Assembly: GCA_947579605.1 (NCBI GenBank)
Contig: OX388318.1
Span: forward strand, 9,300,001 to 9,364,000
Length of the DNA stretch: 64,000 bases
Reading direction: 5' to 3'
DNA from: Athripsodes cinereus
Lineage: Eukaryota > Arthropoda > Insecta > Trichoptera > Leptoceridae
A program made the translations under genes and the position numbers. The notes beneath the pieces are model-generated. The model was not told where the DNA came from. It did no database searches and was given only the letters and a program-made list of their open reading frames with translations. Positions 24,440-35,955 of the stretch are shown here, in pieces; position 1 is the stretch's first letter, and every line of letters begins with the position of its first letter.

Positions 24440-24949
24440 ATGAATTCAAAACTATTATGTAACGCGTTAGTTCGTATTTTAAAATGTAATGAAAATGATT
24501 TTAATACTCTAGCTGAACTGGAAGAGAGAAACATACGAGCGAAAAACATTATATTACTGAACGTACCGGAAACAGATGTTGAATTACCGATTCGCGACCA
24601 AGTTTTAGAAGATTTTAATCAGGGATCAAAATTGATACATAACATAGAAGAACTCAGTAAATTACCAATAGTGAAGATACACAGACTTGGAGCAAGGAAA
24701 ACTGATAAAGCAAGACCTTTAAAGGTGATTCTCAATAACAGCGATGACGCTAGATCAGTTCTAATCAATAGACTTAAATTACCGAAACAAATAAAAATAA
24801 AGCAAGATCTTACCGAAACACAGAGATCTCACCTTAGATCACTCTGGGAAAGGGTGGAATCGAGAAGAAAGAACGGTGAAGATGATGTTACGGTAAAATA
24901 CATAAATGGAACGCCAAAAATAGTAAAAAATGTAAAAAAAAACTGGTAA
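24440..24949 (+). CDS. LINE ORF1 protein (RNA-binding, RRM-like), probably N-truncated
   Basis: The 169-residue protein begins MNSKLLCNALVRILKCNEND and continues LEERNIRAKNIILLNVPE, VKIHRLGARKTDKARPLKVI, QDLTETQRSHLRSLWERVES and NGTPKIVKN. The ER-RAKN-I---VPE start, the RLG---K-RPLKV strand and the D-T--QR helix are the pattern of ORF1 proteins from CR1/jockey-type elements. Those proteins coat the element RNA and act as nucleic-acid chaperones. No CCHC zinc knuckle is present and the N-terminal part found in longer relatives is missing. It ends in AAAAAAAAACTGGTAA, overlapping the ORF2 frame. Confidence 0.75.
   Translation: MNSKLLCNALVRILKCNENDFNTLAELEERNIRAKNIILLNVPETDVELPIRDQVLEDFNQGSKLIHNIEELSKLPIVKIHRLGARKTDKARPLKVILNNSDDARSVLINRLKLPKQIKIKQDLTETQRSHLRSLWERVESRRKNGEDDVTVKYINGTPKIVKNVKKNW
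24937..24943 (+). promoter_or_regulatory. Candidate -1 ribosomal frameshift site (A AAA AAC)
   Basis: In the ORF1 frame the codons are GTA AAA AAA AAC TGG TAA, so A AAA AAC is in the zero frame and six bases before the ORF1 stop. The ORF2 frame is exactly -1, and a slip here would read on through CTG GTA AAG into YYQNIRGLRTK, the start of the endonuclease. ORF2 has no ATG before 25072, inside the endonuclease. No downstream pseudoknot was identified. A longer A run in the ancestor is an alternative explanation. Confidence 0.55.
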
Positions 24950-27792
24950 AGGATATAAATATCTATTATCAGAACATTAGAGGTTTACGAACGAAATTAC
25001 CTACTTTAAGACAGAATATACCTATACTTGATGCTGACATATTTATATTTACAGAAACTTGGCTTGACCACATGATTAATGATTCGGAATTGGGGTTTGC
25101 ATCACACAATATTTATAGAAATGATAGAAGTTCTCACACAAGCAAAAAAGACAGAGGAGGGGGAGTTATGATTGCAGTCAGAAGAAACATCACCTCAACA
25201 GTAATTAAAGCAAGAAATAACAGCTTGGAGCAGTTATACTTTTTACTGCATTTTAACTCAGAGAAAGTGATCATTGGAAATGTATATATTCCACCATCTT
25301 CTAATCAAGATACCTACAAGTTTTTCTGCGAAGAGATTGAAAGAATTCAAACTAAATACTCACAAGCCAAAATTCTTTTATTTGGTGATTTTAATCTTCC
25401 AGATGTGATATGGTCTCCGGATGCCAGTGTGCTTCCTTTAAATAATGGCAACCACGAGGGAGCAAGAGAATTGATAGAAACAACTGGTTTCCTGGGTCTT
25501 GCTCAATTTAATTTTGTATATAACGCCCGAAATCGTTTACTTGATTTAATTTTCTCCAACTGCAAGACGATAAACGTTGAACTCTCGGAAGAAGAGGTTC
25601 TACCAATAGATGCCCATCACCCGCCACTTTCTGTAAAGGTGCGCTTAGAAACTGTAACGATCACAAGGAAACCTTCATTCTCATTCAATTACCACAAGGG
25701 TGACTATGAGGCTGCATGTGAATTTCTTTTCAAGAGCGACTGGACTTTTTTGCAGAGCGATGATGTTGAGTTCATGGTTGCTGTTTTTTATGGATTATTG
25801 TATGACATGATAAATCGATATGTACCATTTGAAGAATATAAAGTAAGCACATATCCAAAATGGTTCTCGTCAGAATTAATAAAAGTTATCATAGAAAAAA
25901 AAATTGCTCATAGGTGTTACAAAGAAACAAATGAGATGAAGTATTACCATCTGTTTACTGAACTAAGAACCAAATGTAGCGCTCTGAAAGCTTCATGCTA
26001 CTCCAATTATATACAGGATGCTGAAAATACAACCACTGATATGAAGAGTCTATGGAAATTTAAAAATTCATTGTGTAAAACTAATAGTAACTATCCTGCG
26101 CAAATGTACTTGAATCGTGAACATATACATGACTTACATGGCATAGTGAATAAGTTTGCAGACTTCTTCGGAAGTGTATATGAGCAAGATGTGGGTGGAT
26201 TGGTTGATCCTCTTATTATGGGTGAAAAATCAATAGATCTATTCCAGTGTCATATCCCTTTTGACGCTATTGAACAAAAGATATCACAGCTAAACCTGAA
26301 GAAACCTGCGGGCCCTGACAATATACCACCGGTGGTGCTGAAGAGATGCGCACATGCTTTAATAGTACCACTAACCATTATATTCAATAAGTCTCTAAAT
26401 ACTGGAGTCTTCCCTTCAGCATGGAAGAATGGTAACATTATTCCAATTCATAAGAAGGAGGACAAGGCTGATATCTCGAACTATAGGCCCATCTGTTTGC
26501 AATCTGTTATACCTAAACTGTTTGAATCGCTAGTGTTAGACCAAATATTACCATCCGTATCACGGATAATAGAGCCTCAACAGCATGGCTTTATATCAAA
26601 CAAGTCAACTCTCACAAATTTGACCATATATGAACAATTTATAGCAGAAGCCCTGGCTCAGGGCTATCAGGTAGATAGTATTTACACTGACTTTAGTAAG
26701 GCTTTCGACAAGGTGCCCCATAATATACTTCTGGGCAAATTGTCAGTTTTGGGGGTGGGGGGCACCTTGTTGAAATGGTTTGAGAGTTACCTGAGGGGTC
26801 GAACACTGCGTGTAAGAATAGAAAGTGAAATATCTGATAGTTTTGTGGCAACCAGCGGTTTACCGCAAGGCAGCCATCTTGCTCCGATGTTGTTCCTCAT
26901 TTTTATTAATGACTTAACAAAAGAATTCAATGACGTAAGTTTCCTTCTCTTTGCCGATGACTTGAAAATTTTTAAAAAAATCGCTAGTCATTATGATTGT
27001 TGTATTCTTCAGGATAATTTGGATAAACTTAATGTTTGGTGTCAAAAAAACCACCTACCACTTAATGTGAAAAAATGCCAATGTATTCGCTTTACTAGAA
27101 AGAAAACAATTATTCAATACAGCTATCAATTAGAGAACACTGCATTGGAATCGGTGACGGAAATAAGGGACTTGGGAATAATTTTTGATGATAAGATGTC
27201 CTTCATAAGTCACATGTCAGAAATTACGGGTAGAGCACTTAAAACATTAGGTTTTATACTGCGCACAGTATGTGATTTCACTAACATTGATGCTATTGCA
27301 TTGCTGTACAAGTCACTTGTGCGCAGTCAGCTTGAGTATAATTCATCAATATGGGCCCCTAGTTATAGTGTACATGTCGAAAATATTGAACGTGTCCAAC
27401 GTAAATTTCTTCGATTCATTAATTTTAAGCTGAGAATACCCCGAGAGGAACTAAATTATAACTATTTACAATCACTGCTCAAAATTGATACTCTCGAAAA
27501 CAGAAGAACGATTAATGATCTGACATATTTATTTAAAATTTTAAATAACTTTTTTGACAGCCCTGAATTACTTCAGTTCATTAACTTTCGTGTGCCTGGG
27601 CGATGTACGAGAAACCGCGAACCCTTTTATTTTGACAACTATACTACCAACTACGTCAGACATACAGTCATCCCTCGTTTACATCGCTTAGGAAACGAAT
27701 TTCTGTCGGACATTGATCTGTTCAATACGAGTTTTACTTCACTTAGAATAATTTTGAAAAATATGTTTGATTCCCGAAATACAACATTATAA
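24943..27792 (+). CDS. LINE ORF2: AP-like endonuclease plus reverse transcriptase
   Basis: ORF2 makes the target nick and copies the element RNA. The frame is open from 24886; the first ATG (25072, giving 906 residues) would cut off the endonuclease start, so I place the coding start at the frameshift junction. Endonuclease motifs are YYQNIRGLRTK, FTETWLD (before 25072), RGGGVMIAVRR, LLFGDFNLPD (about residue 104 from the ATG) and DAHHPPLSV (about 180). RT motifs are IPIHKKEDKADISNYRPICL (about 458), YTDFSKAFDKVPH (about 539), SGLPQGSHLAPMLFLIFIND (about 594) and FLLFADDLK (FADD about 626). The C-terminal region IRDLGIIFDD...SLVRSQLEYNSSIWAP is typical. No RNase H domain or zinc finger is apparent. 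No stop or frameshift interrupts it. It is closest to jockey/CR1 elements by motif style. Confidence 0.9.
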   Translation: MVKDINIYYQNIRGLRTKLPTLRQNIPILDADIFIFTETWLDHMINDSELGFASHNIYRNDRSSHTSKKDRGGGVMIAVRRNITSTVIKARNNSLEQLYFLLHFNSEKVIIGNVYIPPSSNQDTYKFFCEEIERIQTKYSQAKILLFGDFNLPDVIWSPDASVLPLNNGNHEGARELIETTGFLGLAQFNFVYNARNRLLDLIFSNCKTINVELSEEEVLPIDAHHPPLSVKVRLETVTITRKPSFSFNYHKGDYEAACEFLFKSDWTFLQSDDVEFMVAVFYGLLYDMINRYVPFEEYKVSTYPKWFSSELIKVIIEKKIAHRCYKETNEMKYYHLFTELRTKCSALKASCYSNYIQDAENTTTDMKSLWKFKNSLCKTNSNYPAQMYLNREHIHDLHGIVNKFADFFGSVYEQDVGGLVDPLIMGEKSIDLFQCHIPFDAIEQKISQLNLKKPAGPDNIPPVVLKRCAHALIVPLTIIFNKSLNTGVFPSAWKNGNIIPIHKKEDKADISNYRPICLQSVIPKLFESLVLDQILPSVSRIIEPQQHGFISNKSTLTNLTIYEQFIAEALAQGYQVDSIYTDFSKAFDKVPHNILLGKLSVLGVGGTLLKWFESYLRGRTLRVRIESEISDSFVATSGLPQGSHLAPMLFLIFINDLTKEFNDVSFLLFADDLKIFKKIASHYDCCILQDNLDKLNVWCQKNHLPLNVKKCQCIRFTRKKTIIQYSYQLENTALESVTEIRDLGIIFDDKMSFISHMSEITGRALKTLGFILRTVCDFTNIDAIALLYKSLVRSQLEYNSSIWAPSYSVHVENIERVQRKFLRFINFKLRIPREELNYNYLQSLLKIDTLENRRTINDLTYLFKILNNFFDSPELLQFINFRVPGRCTRNREPFYFDNYTTNYVRHTVIPRLHRLGNEFLSDIDLFNTSFTSLRIILKNMFDSRNTTL

Positions 27793-28631
27793 TTAAATGC
27801 TCTAAATGTTATGTGCAATACTTGCTCATAGATGAATATCCTACTTGTTGTTTTTTTGTATATTAAATACACTATGATACTTGTAAGTAGAACATCTTGT
27901 TTTTGTTATTTTTTGTTTTTACTTTGTTTTCTTATATTGTATATTGAATACACTTTGGTTTTCGTAAATGCAACTAGCCAACGTGTGTGAGGTGTTCATG
28001 AAATACTCAATAATATGTTTATAGTTTCTAAATTACTATTTGTAGAAAGAGAGTATTGCTTGCTCATATGTGTGTATATGTTGTCATGATTGACAAAAAA
28101 TTGTCGAATAAACTTACCCAATGAAAACTTAACTATGCAACACATATCTAGAAGACATCGCGTGCTTATGCACTGAGTGAGTGGAAGTATCGCACAGTAA
28201 TGATTGTACTCACAGCGAAATTACTTGTATTTGATTATTATTGTCGCCTGATGGGTAAGACATTATTTACTACTCTATACATATGCATTAATTTACTACT
28301 CTATACATACATACATAGTGATATCTGCATGTACATATCTTTAGACTATTTTTGTTAATCATGAAATTACTATTATTACTTTTTATTATTAGAAACCTAC
28401 TTATATATGTAGATTATTACTTTTATTATTAAGTGCATACTTTTTTTTAAATGGCAATATGTATTGTCTTGTTTTGCTATTAAGTTATTTTTTACATGGT
28501 TTGTTTTTTATTAGCCTATTTGGATTTAATGTGAAATGTGTATTTTTTTGTTCTGTTTTATTATATTTTATGTTTGTAAAAGGCATTAGCCGTTTATTTA
28601 ATAAATAAATAAATAAATAAATAAATAAATA
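27793..28631 (+). other. LINE 3' UTR and tandem-repeat tail
   Basis: AT-rich 3' UTR ending TTGTAAAAGGCATTAGCCG, then (ATAA)n at 28599-28631. Jockey/CR1-type LINEs end in short tandem repeats rather than poly(A). Confidence 0.75.
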
Positions 28632-31600
28632 CTTGGAAATGTATTGAGTTATGATAGAAATTCTCTACGGACACAATAAATATGAAAATATTGTAATTCA
28701 GGGCTACGATTTACTAATAATACATCTCCATGTGTAGCAGCAATAAAGGACTTCTTCCGTAGCTCTTAAATGCCTTTTTGAATATAAAGAAAACAAACGT
28801 TTTCCATTCAAAAAGCTTGATTTTTTTTATTTATTTTTTTATTTTAATAGACACAACAGCCTTGAAAATGAATAATACAACAATTTTGTTAAATATTTAC
28901 ATCGCCAATCAAAGTATCTAAACTCTGAACAATTCAAATTGTTGAACAATTGAAATCGTTAACATAGAAAAATGAACATTTATTTTGTTGGAGATGTCAT
29001 GATGGTATGAACGGATATTTATTCTGCAATGAAATTGACTTTATGATGTGGATCAAAAAAGACCTATCCCAACACATGGCTAAATATGCCTTATATCAAA
29101 TCGAAATTATCATCAATATAGGTATATCTTTGTACAACAGAATGGCTATCACATTGTATTATATTGATACTATACTCGTTATATTCACATTTATCAAGCA
29201 GTGGCAATGCAATGTTTGAACATAAGATAAGTACCTACAATATCGTGTACTGTGGAGAGTTAAATGTTTCCATTACGTGCTTTGAATACAAATCAGAAGC
29301 AGAGAAGATACATTATACCTACTATCAATGTGAGCAGCTTGCTTACTACTATTGATGATGGAGAATGGCGGTATTATGTACGAGTATGTATGTATTATTG
29401 TCTTATGCAAACAGTACTGGACCAGACTTACATAAAATAACGCTAACTTTAATATCACTATCATGATGTTGTTATTATTATTATTATTATTATCAATGCA
29501 TTTACTTACTTTTGTTTATTAAAATACCTGACTGGATTATTTGTTTCATAAAGACTAATTGTGGGAAAGTTCTAAACGAATGTATTACAGAACTATATCA
29601 TCATAACATCCCCCACTATTAGGGTAACCAGTTGACTAACTACTGGATGTATTATAAAGACAGATTGTCCACTTCGTACGAATAAAAATTAACGATATTC
29701 GATTACAATAACGTTTGTGTCGGGAAAGTAAAACAGTTCGGCAACGAGAATTGAAGATGAAATCTACTAAAAAAAATAATCCAATTCTCTATGTGTCAAC
29801 AGGCCATTTACTACCTACAAAGGTTTATTTACTAAATTCCAGTATTGAAGTTTACATTTGCATTTAAAACAGTTTAGTGTTTACTGTCAATTTATCTTCA
29901 GTCTTTTAATCTCATCAATGTCGACTGAAACAAGAAGTGTGTATAATGTAGGTATGTTTTTGACCTGGCATATCTATGATGATACTCCATACGTACCTTT
30001 TGAGAAGTGCGATCTAACAAATAGCACCATCAGTTGATTGAATTATTCAAACATTCTACTCTCGACAACTTTCATAATGAATGCGCCGTTTCGTACCATA
30101 ATAAATATTAATACTTGTATTTGTATCTGATTACTGAACTGCAAGTCATAGAGCAATGATTTATTTATTAATACCTACTGCAAATTCTTAAGCGGAGTTT
30201 AAAAAAAAAGTAAAATGATCGTTATAACTACCTGAACAATTGACGTTACTTATATTGTAGGATTACACTTTTTTACACCTTCGTTGATTTTTAATCCGAT
30301 TATTTATTGACAACGCATTCGATATAATTTATACGCGAGAAAATTGTGTGTTGCAGACTTCTTCGTGATCGGGTATATTAACAAAAATACCCTGTCGTGG
30401 TAAGCTATTTTCTATGTGCTAGTTGTTTGCTGAAATTAATACAAAATATCTTAAGACTGGAAAGTAATTCATAAAACTTAGTAAAATTTCTTCCAGACGT
30501 AGTTTTTGGGTTCAATGTAATCTTAACAATAATTAGAGCAAAACATGCACAAAAATCACGATGAATATAAAGTTTAAAAAATGTACGAAAATCAAAAGTC
30601 AGAACATAGTCATTATTTGTTTCATTGTTTTGTTTTGGACCGGTTGCCTTTGAGCGATTGATCTAAAAACTCACCTCCTGTCATTGGAGAAAAGAACATC
30701 ATAATTGAAGGACCCACTAACCATCTGAAAAGTGCCGAAGTTTGGAGACTGCTATTTATCTAATTCTAACATTTATAAGAATTCTATAATTATTATACTA
30801 TACTGGAAAATGTGTCTATATGGATGGTGCTAGCCTAAAGGGCTGATGGGCCTAAACCACGAAACCACTGGTGTGGAATCTTTTGACTATATTAGATCGA
30901 TCCCTCCTGCTGAAGGAAACAAACAAATATAAAAACAAACAAAAAGTTTTTAAAAGTTAAAAATGAATGAATGTACTTAACTATTATAATAGACCAAAAC
31001 GCTAAATTGAGTTGTACCTCCCCAAAGAGATATCCTACCCTGACCTACGACGTCACCTAGGACGTCACAAACAAAGTACGATGTAGATATTTTTTTTGTT
31101 TGATAGAGAAAAAAACGAAGGAGTTGAAAAACTGTAGGTATATGTTGCATTGACCAAGCCAGCGTTCTAATATTGTTATTATTTAATATATCCGAGATGA
31201 TTTTGGTTAGACAATCCATCAAATTATTTTTATCACAACATAACTATGACACCCGATAATGTTTAATATACAGAATCATTCTCTAGTGATCTTCCATAAT
31301 GCAGTAATGTTTCTCTCATTATGGATATAGCAGTGTTATAGTTATTTCATTGCGTCGAGATATATTATTATTATATATGTATTGTTAATATCAGCGGGTG
31401 ATTTGATAAGTGAAAACTATTATTACATTGTATTATTATTATTAGATAATATTGTAACGTATGTATATACCTACTCGTATAGTAATATTCATTTTATTAT
31501 ACTTACTCATCCCGCTACAAGAGGGGCGCACTTACATAGACATGGATACATTTTCCATTGCCAGAATATTGATATTAGGTACTTATTACAGTCCAACTTA

Positions 31601-31880
31601 TATTAAGATTACAATATATGTTAAGTATCCAAGCACTTTTATGCCTTCTCCACAGCTTTATTTATCTCATGTTTTAACGTATTGTAAGATTTTTTTTCAA
31701 TTTTTACTTAAGTTATCATTTACTTTGTAACAATTAGAAACAAAATCAACTGCGAAAGCATACATTTGTATACATTTTGAAAGTAATACAAAAGGTATGG
31801 TTATTGAAGTAAACTGAATTTCATCGTGAACCTACCTTTGAGGAATTGCCCACTCATTCCATGAAATGCTTGAAACCTCA
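28632..31880. other. AT-rich intronic DNA
   Basis: No exon is recognised. It contains a TTA run at 29470-29493, a short inverted S remnant near 29609-29650, a GC-richer patch near 30836-30870 and paired GACGTCAC words at 31049-31068. The open frames here are low-complexity. Confidence 0.55.
29470..29493. repeat. (TTA)n microsatellite
   Basis: About eight TTA units. Confidence 0.9.
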
Positions 31881-32054
31881 GTAAAAAAATAGATCCTTGT
31901 CTAACACCTCAAGTACCAGGCTCCTTTTCCGCCAGCAGAGACAGGAATCGGCTCCAACAGTGACCAGATATTGCAGAATACAAATTTATAAATATTCGAG
32001 AGCATATGCAATGTTGGCGTAACGAGAAACACCCGGTAAAGGATAGATCTCCCA

Positions 32055-32230
32055 CTCTTTTTCGTAAAGTTTCGAGTGTCTTCTAAATGCCAAATAATCG
32101 GAAAAAATACATCTTTAATTCAGCAATGAGGTTTACCACTCAACCTGAATATCTTTTTGTCTGCACAGAGTGGACACCTTGCATGCGGCTGATCCACTTT
32201 TGGGATGTGCCGTAATGGTAAAGTGTAGTA
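32055..32230 (+). repeat. Dispersed repeat S
   Basis: GTTTCGAGTGTCTTCTAAAT, CAGCAATGAGGTTTACCACT, CCTGAATATC, CTTGCATGCGGCTGATCCAC and TTTTGGGATGTGCCGTAATG are in the S order. Confidence 0.65.
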
Positions 32231-32924
32231 ATAATAAACAGTTAACATCAGATGATCGAATACATCGGATATCGAAGTAGGACTGTATTCTTTAAGGACT
32301 GCACAGCTGGTGTGCGAATATTGTATTTCTTTCACTGTGTAATCATAATATAACAATGATATTAATAAATGTACAATAAAATACCTATGTACTTTAGATA
32401 ATTGAATTGGCTATAATAAATAATCGATATCATAAATTATAACAGATACTAATGTATGTATTTGAATGGTCATTGTACTATTAAATATTTCTCTTGTATA
32501 TTTCTAATACTTCTTTGTATTCCACATTGCTTTCAATCGACCGCAATCACTTAGCAACTTTACACTTTTCGATGACATGAATAGTTTATAAAAATAATCA
32601 CCTAATTTAGTAAAATATCTTTATATTTCATGATATATTAGTTGTTTCGTGGTTAGATGGAAGAAATCACTTGAAAGTGATAATCTCGCCATGACATATC
32701 GTCCTAGTAGTTTAAATTAGAAATTTTGTATTGTTTTGTTAACACTGTTATATAATGATGATGGGCAAAAAGAATAAACAAGTAAAAATCTACGAATGTT
32801 TTTTGAATATGCAGTTACATAAATTACTTTGCTTGTAATAATATGCTCACACTTAATTCGATACACATTATTTTATACCTACATAGATCATACTGGAATA
32901 TGACAATGACACAAGTTTGCTAGA

Positions 32925-33020
32925 TATGTTATGAGGAGGGGTGTCTTAATTAGCGCAAAGACGTTCTGATTGGAAGAAGCTGGTTTCATCCCTGTACTCC
33001 TTGAAGAAGCGTTAAAAGCC
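32925..33020 (+). mobile_element. LINE fragment, family J, decayed 3' end
   Basis: CAAAGACGTTCTGATTGGAA, GAAGCTGGTTTCATCCCTGT and GAAGCGTTAAAAGCCG match the 3' coding end of family J (compare 35518-35631). Confidence 0.55.
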
Positions 33021-33099
33021 GAACGATGGTACAAGGATATAAAATCTTTCGAATGAGTGTTATCGAATTGGTATTTCGAATTATCGTTAAATAACTACT

Positions 33100-33345
33100 A
33101 CTATACCATCACGGCATCAGATATCCCACAAGTGGGGTAGCCAGCAGACTAGCTGCATATAAAACATGCGAGCTGTCTTCTCCGTGCCAATATAAAATTA
33201 AGATATTCAGGAAGGGTGGCCAACCTCATCGCCGAATTTAAGATGTAAAATGTCTTATTTTGTCGATTACCTGCCTTTTACAGGACACTCGAAAACTTAT
33301 GGAGAAGAGTGGGAGACCAATTCTTTACCGGGTGCTCCACGGGAT
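33100..33345 (-). repeat. Dispersed repeat S, long copy
   Basis: On the + strand it reads CTATACCATCACGGCAT, ATCCCACAAGTGGGGTAGCC, GCAGACTAGCTGC, AAGATATTCAGGAAGGGTGG, CCTCATCGCCGAATTTAAGA, GGACACTCGAAAAC, AAGAGTGGGAGACC and TTTACCGGGTGCTCCACGGG. It is one of the fullest copies and shows the 3' CCCCACTTGTGGG hairpin and the TATAG-like tail at its left end. Confidence 0.7.
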
Positions 33346-35482
33346 ATTAAATAAAACTATCTTTAGAAATACATTATTTGATGGCTTAATAAGTTTTATA
33401 ATGAAATCATTGAATATATTATGTAAGAGCCCAAAGTCATTTTTATCGCATTCAAATACTTATTCTCAAGTAGTTGAACTATTCATTGTCATATGGAACT
33501 GAAATATCTTTAATTATGAAAGAAATTCAATTTTATTATCATTTGAAACAAAGACACTTTTATATAAAATCGAAGGCAATGAATAACAGATAAGTGGCAA
33601 TAAACTCGGCTCAAGACCAACTCTTTAAATCGTCCTTTCATTCCGGATAATTGACAAAATTCTTTAATAGAAACTCTAGAAATTTATTACCGCAGAATAT
33701 CAATAGATGGTGGTAGATATTATTATAGTACCTAATATGTATACAGTCAACTGAACTTAAGTACCTAATGGTATTGTAACGAAAGCTTTTTATAGAAAAA
33801 GCTGCACCAAACTAAAGACGTAGAAATTATAAAACTACCGCATTTATATTCAACTCGTTTTACGCTAAGCTGCTTTCTCTTAGATTTTTTTTATTAAGAT
33901 ATTATGGTTAGTTTGTCTAACTGTAAATGAAATATTAATGTAAAGTATCATATTTGATTAGCAATTCACCTATTATAAGTCATCTTTTATTATATTCTGT
34001 GTCCGAACTATCAAAATTTCTTTTACTTGAAACAATAAAGTGTTCGTCTACATTGAACAATTCATGTACGTCATTTACTCTTTACAAAACTCAAACAAAC
34101 CTATTACCCCTAATATTTAAACATCTTACCATCCTTAATATCTATATATTTAATATGTTATATCTGCATAATAGTTTAATATAAATTTAGAAAAAAAAAC
34201 TTTGTAAACTTGCAATCGGCGGAAAATCTGTGGTCGAAAAGCACATCATTCAAATACAATGCAATGTACATCGGTAACTATTGTATTGTCTCCTGAAGCA
34301 GACAATGAATGGTAGTAGTCGTAGAAAGGAGACGACGAAGAGAGATTCCATTGAGTAGGTGACTAGATAGTGAGTAATGAGTAGGTGCCTAGTACACAGT
34401 ATCCGTTATTATATCCATCTACAATAATATAGGTAAAACTCATGTAGAATGCGATAGAACAATGCACCCCAAGAATAACTAAGTAGTATCCGATGTCTTA
34501 CTTACTTGTTATATAAAAATACTCGAATACTCAGTGCTGTACGTCTTTGTCATTGCGATAAAAATAATTGACACCCCTATTTATTCGCTGTATTGCAAGA
34601 CGAGTGTATGAGTAGTTCAATACGAAACTAAAATGTAACTAAAAATGCGATAAACTGCTGTGGGAAAAGATATATTATACGGGGTGTGAATGTGTGATTA
34701 CGGTGCAAATTTAAGACATAAAATATTGTTTGATACTTTCCGTGTCTGTGTCTAAATCTTTATATTCCAATGAGCAGTGATAAACATTACATTACTAAAA
34801 TTACGTCTCCATATTTCTTATAAGTAGCAATCATCTTTTAAACAGTTAATTTGAAGACTTTGGAAATTGTGTTCTCTGTTTTCATCGCAAAGAAAATAAT
34901 TTAACGGTACCTATGCATAAGTAACTTAAAAAATATTAGTTTAACTTGTGTAAAGTGTATTTTTTTAGTTTTACTTTCAAATTTCAAGTTTTCGCTCGTT
35001 ATTTTTATACTCTTTTCGTACTAATAAAATATATATAAAAAAAATGAATAAAAGAAGAAAAATACCTTGTGAAAATACAATTTTTGAGAGAATGAATGAT
35101 TAGTACTGAACACAAGATTGATCATCGTGAAAAAATCCATTTAAAAACCTTTTGGAACATCTGTACAGTTTTACCAGATGTTTTTTTTTTTGTTATAATG
35201 CATAGTTCAGAATAATTTATTTACAAGATCGATCACCTACTTTTCTTTCTGACTTTGTTCCTCCACACTATCCCGACACTACCGTAATAAGCTTAGTTAA
35301 TTAATGGGAGCCTTTTGAGAAACTTCTTAAATCTCATTCATTTTCTAGATTTTCATTTACTCTCTTTTGAAATTTGCGATGTTAACTGTTTTTTTTTTAA
35401 TGTAATTACTCCTCCAGCACCAATGTAATCTACATTTTAATGAATTTAAACACTTGAAATATTCACTAGAAAATGGGTAGGT
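33346..35482. other. AT-rich intronic DNA
   Basis: Nothing recognisable beyond low-complexity open frames and A/T runs. Confidence 0.55.
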
Positions 35483-35641
35483 ACTAACATTGTGCGTTTT
35501 GATATAGGATTTGATATCAGAGCGCAAGGAATGTCGTGGGAAGAGGTGACGCAATTGGCACAGAGATGCTCTGAATGGAGGAGGCTGGTTTCTGCCCTGT
35601 GCTCCCGAGAGGAGCGTTGAGGGCGATGATGACTAACATTG
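35483..35641 (+). mobile_element. LINE fragment, family J, with 10-bp TSD and copied 5' patch
   Basis: ACTAACATTG at 35483-35492 and again at 35632-35641 flanks the insertion. The LINE part begins GATATCAGAGCGCAAGGAAT (35513) and ends GAGCGTTGAGGGCGATGATG, the family-J coding end. Between the left duplication and the LINE, 35495-35517 is identical to 35739-35761, about 100 bp downstream of the insertion. GATAT is shared by the patch and the LINE. Confidence 0.8.
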
Positions 35642-35774
35642 AAAGGAAAAGAATTAAAAATGAAGTATATTTAAGTCATGTCTCATGCACAAAAATCAAT
35701 TTATTTTATATAAGATCACACCCTTTTCTGTAAATTTACGTTTTGATATAGGATTTGATATTTTATATAGGATT

Positions 35775-35955
35775 ATACTCTTTTCCTGTAAAAAGTAGGT
35801 GTCAAGTCATTTTGCATTTAAAATTCAGTGATGAGGTTTGTACACCCATCCTGAATGATTTGATTTTTGTTGGCACGTAGAGGACGGCTTGCATATTTAT
35901 TGTTTACGGCTGATCTGCTGGCTACCCTACTTTTGGCATAAAGGTATAGTATAGT
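35775..35955 (+). repeat. Dispersed repeat S, long copy
   Basis: AATTCAGTGATGAGGTTTG, CATCCTGAATGATTTG, TTGGCACGTAGAGGACGGCT, TGCATATTTATTG, GCTGATCTGCTGGCTACCCT and AAGGTATAGTATAGT give the consensus order of the family. Confidence 0.7.

Larger units (their letters stand above)
24440..28631 (+). mobile_element. Jockey/CR1-like non-LTR retrotransposon, nearly complete
   Basis: An ORF1, an overlapping ORF2 with endonuclease and reverse transcriptase, an AT-rich 3' UTR (27793 to about 28598) and a tandem AATA tail lie in one + orientation. The 5' boundary is unclear: an in-frame TAA precedes the ORF1 ATG by two codons and the ORF1 is short, so the element may be 5'-truncated. No target duplication was found. 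ORF2 has no stop over 906 codons, so this copy looks recent compared with the decayed LINE fragments around it. Confidence 0.85.
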
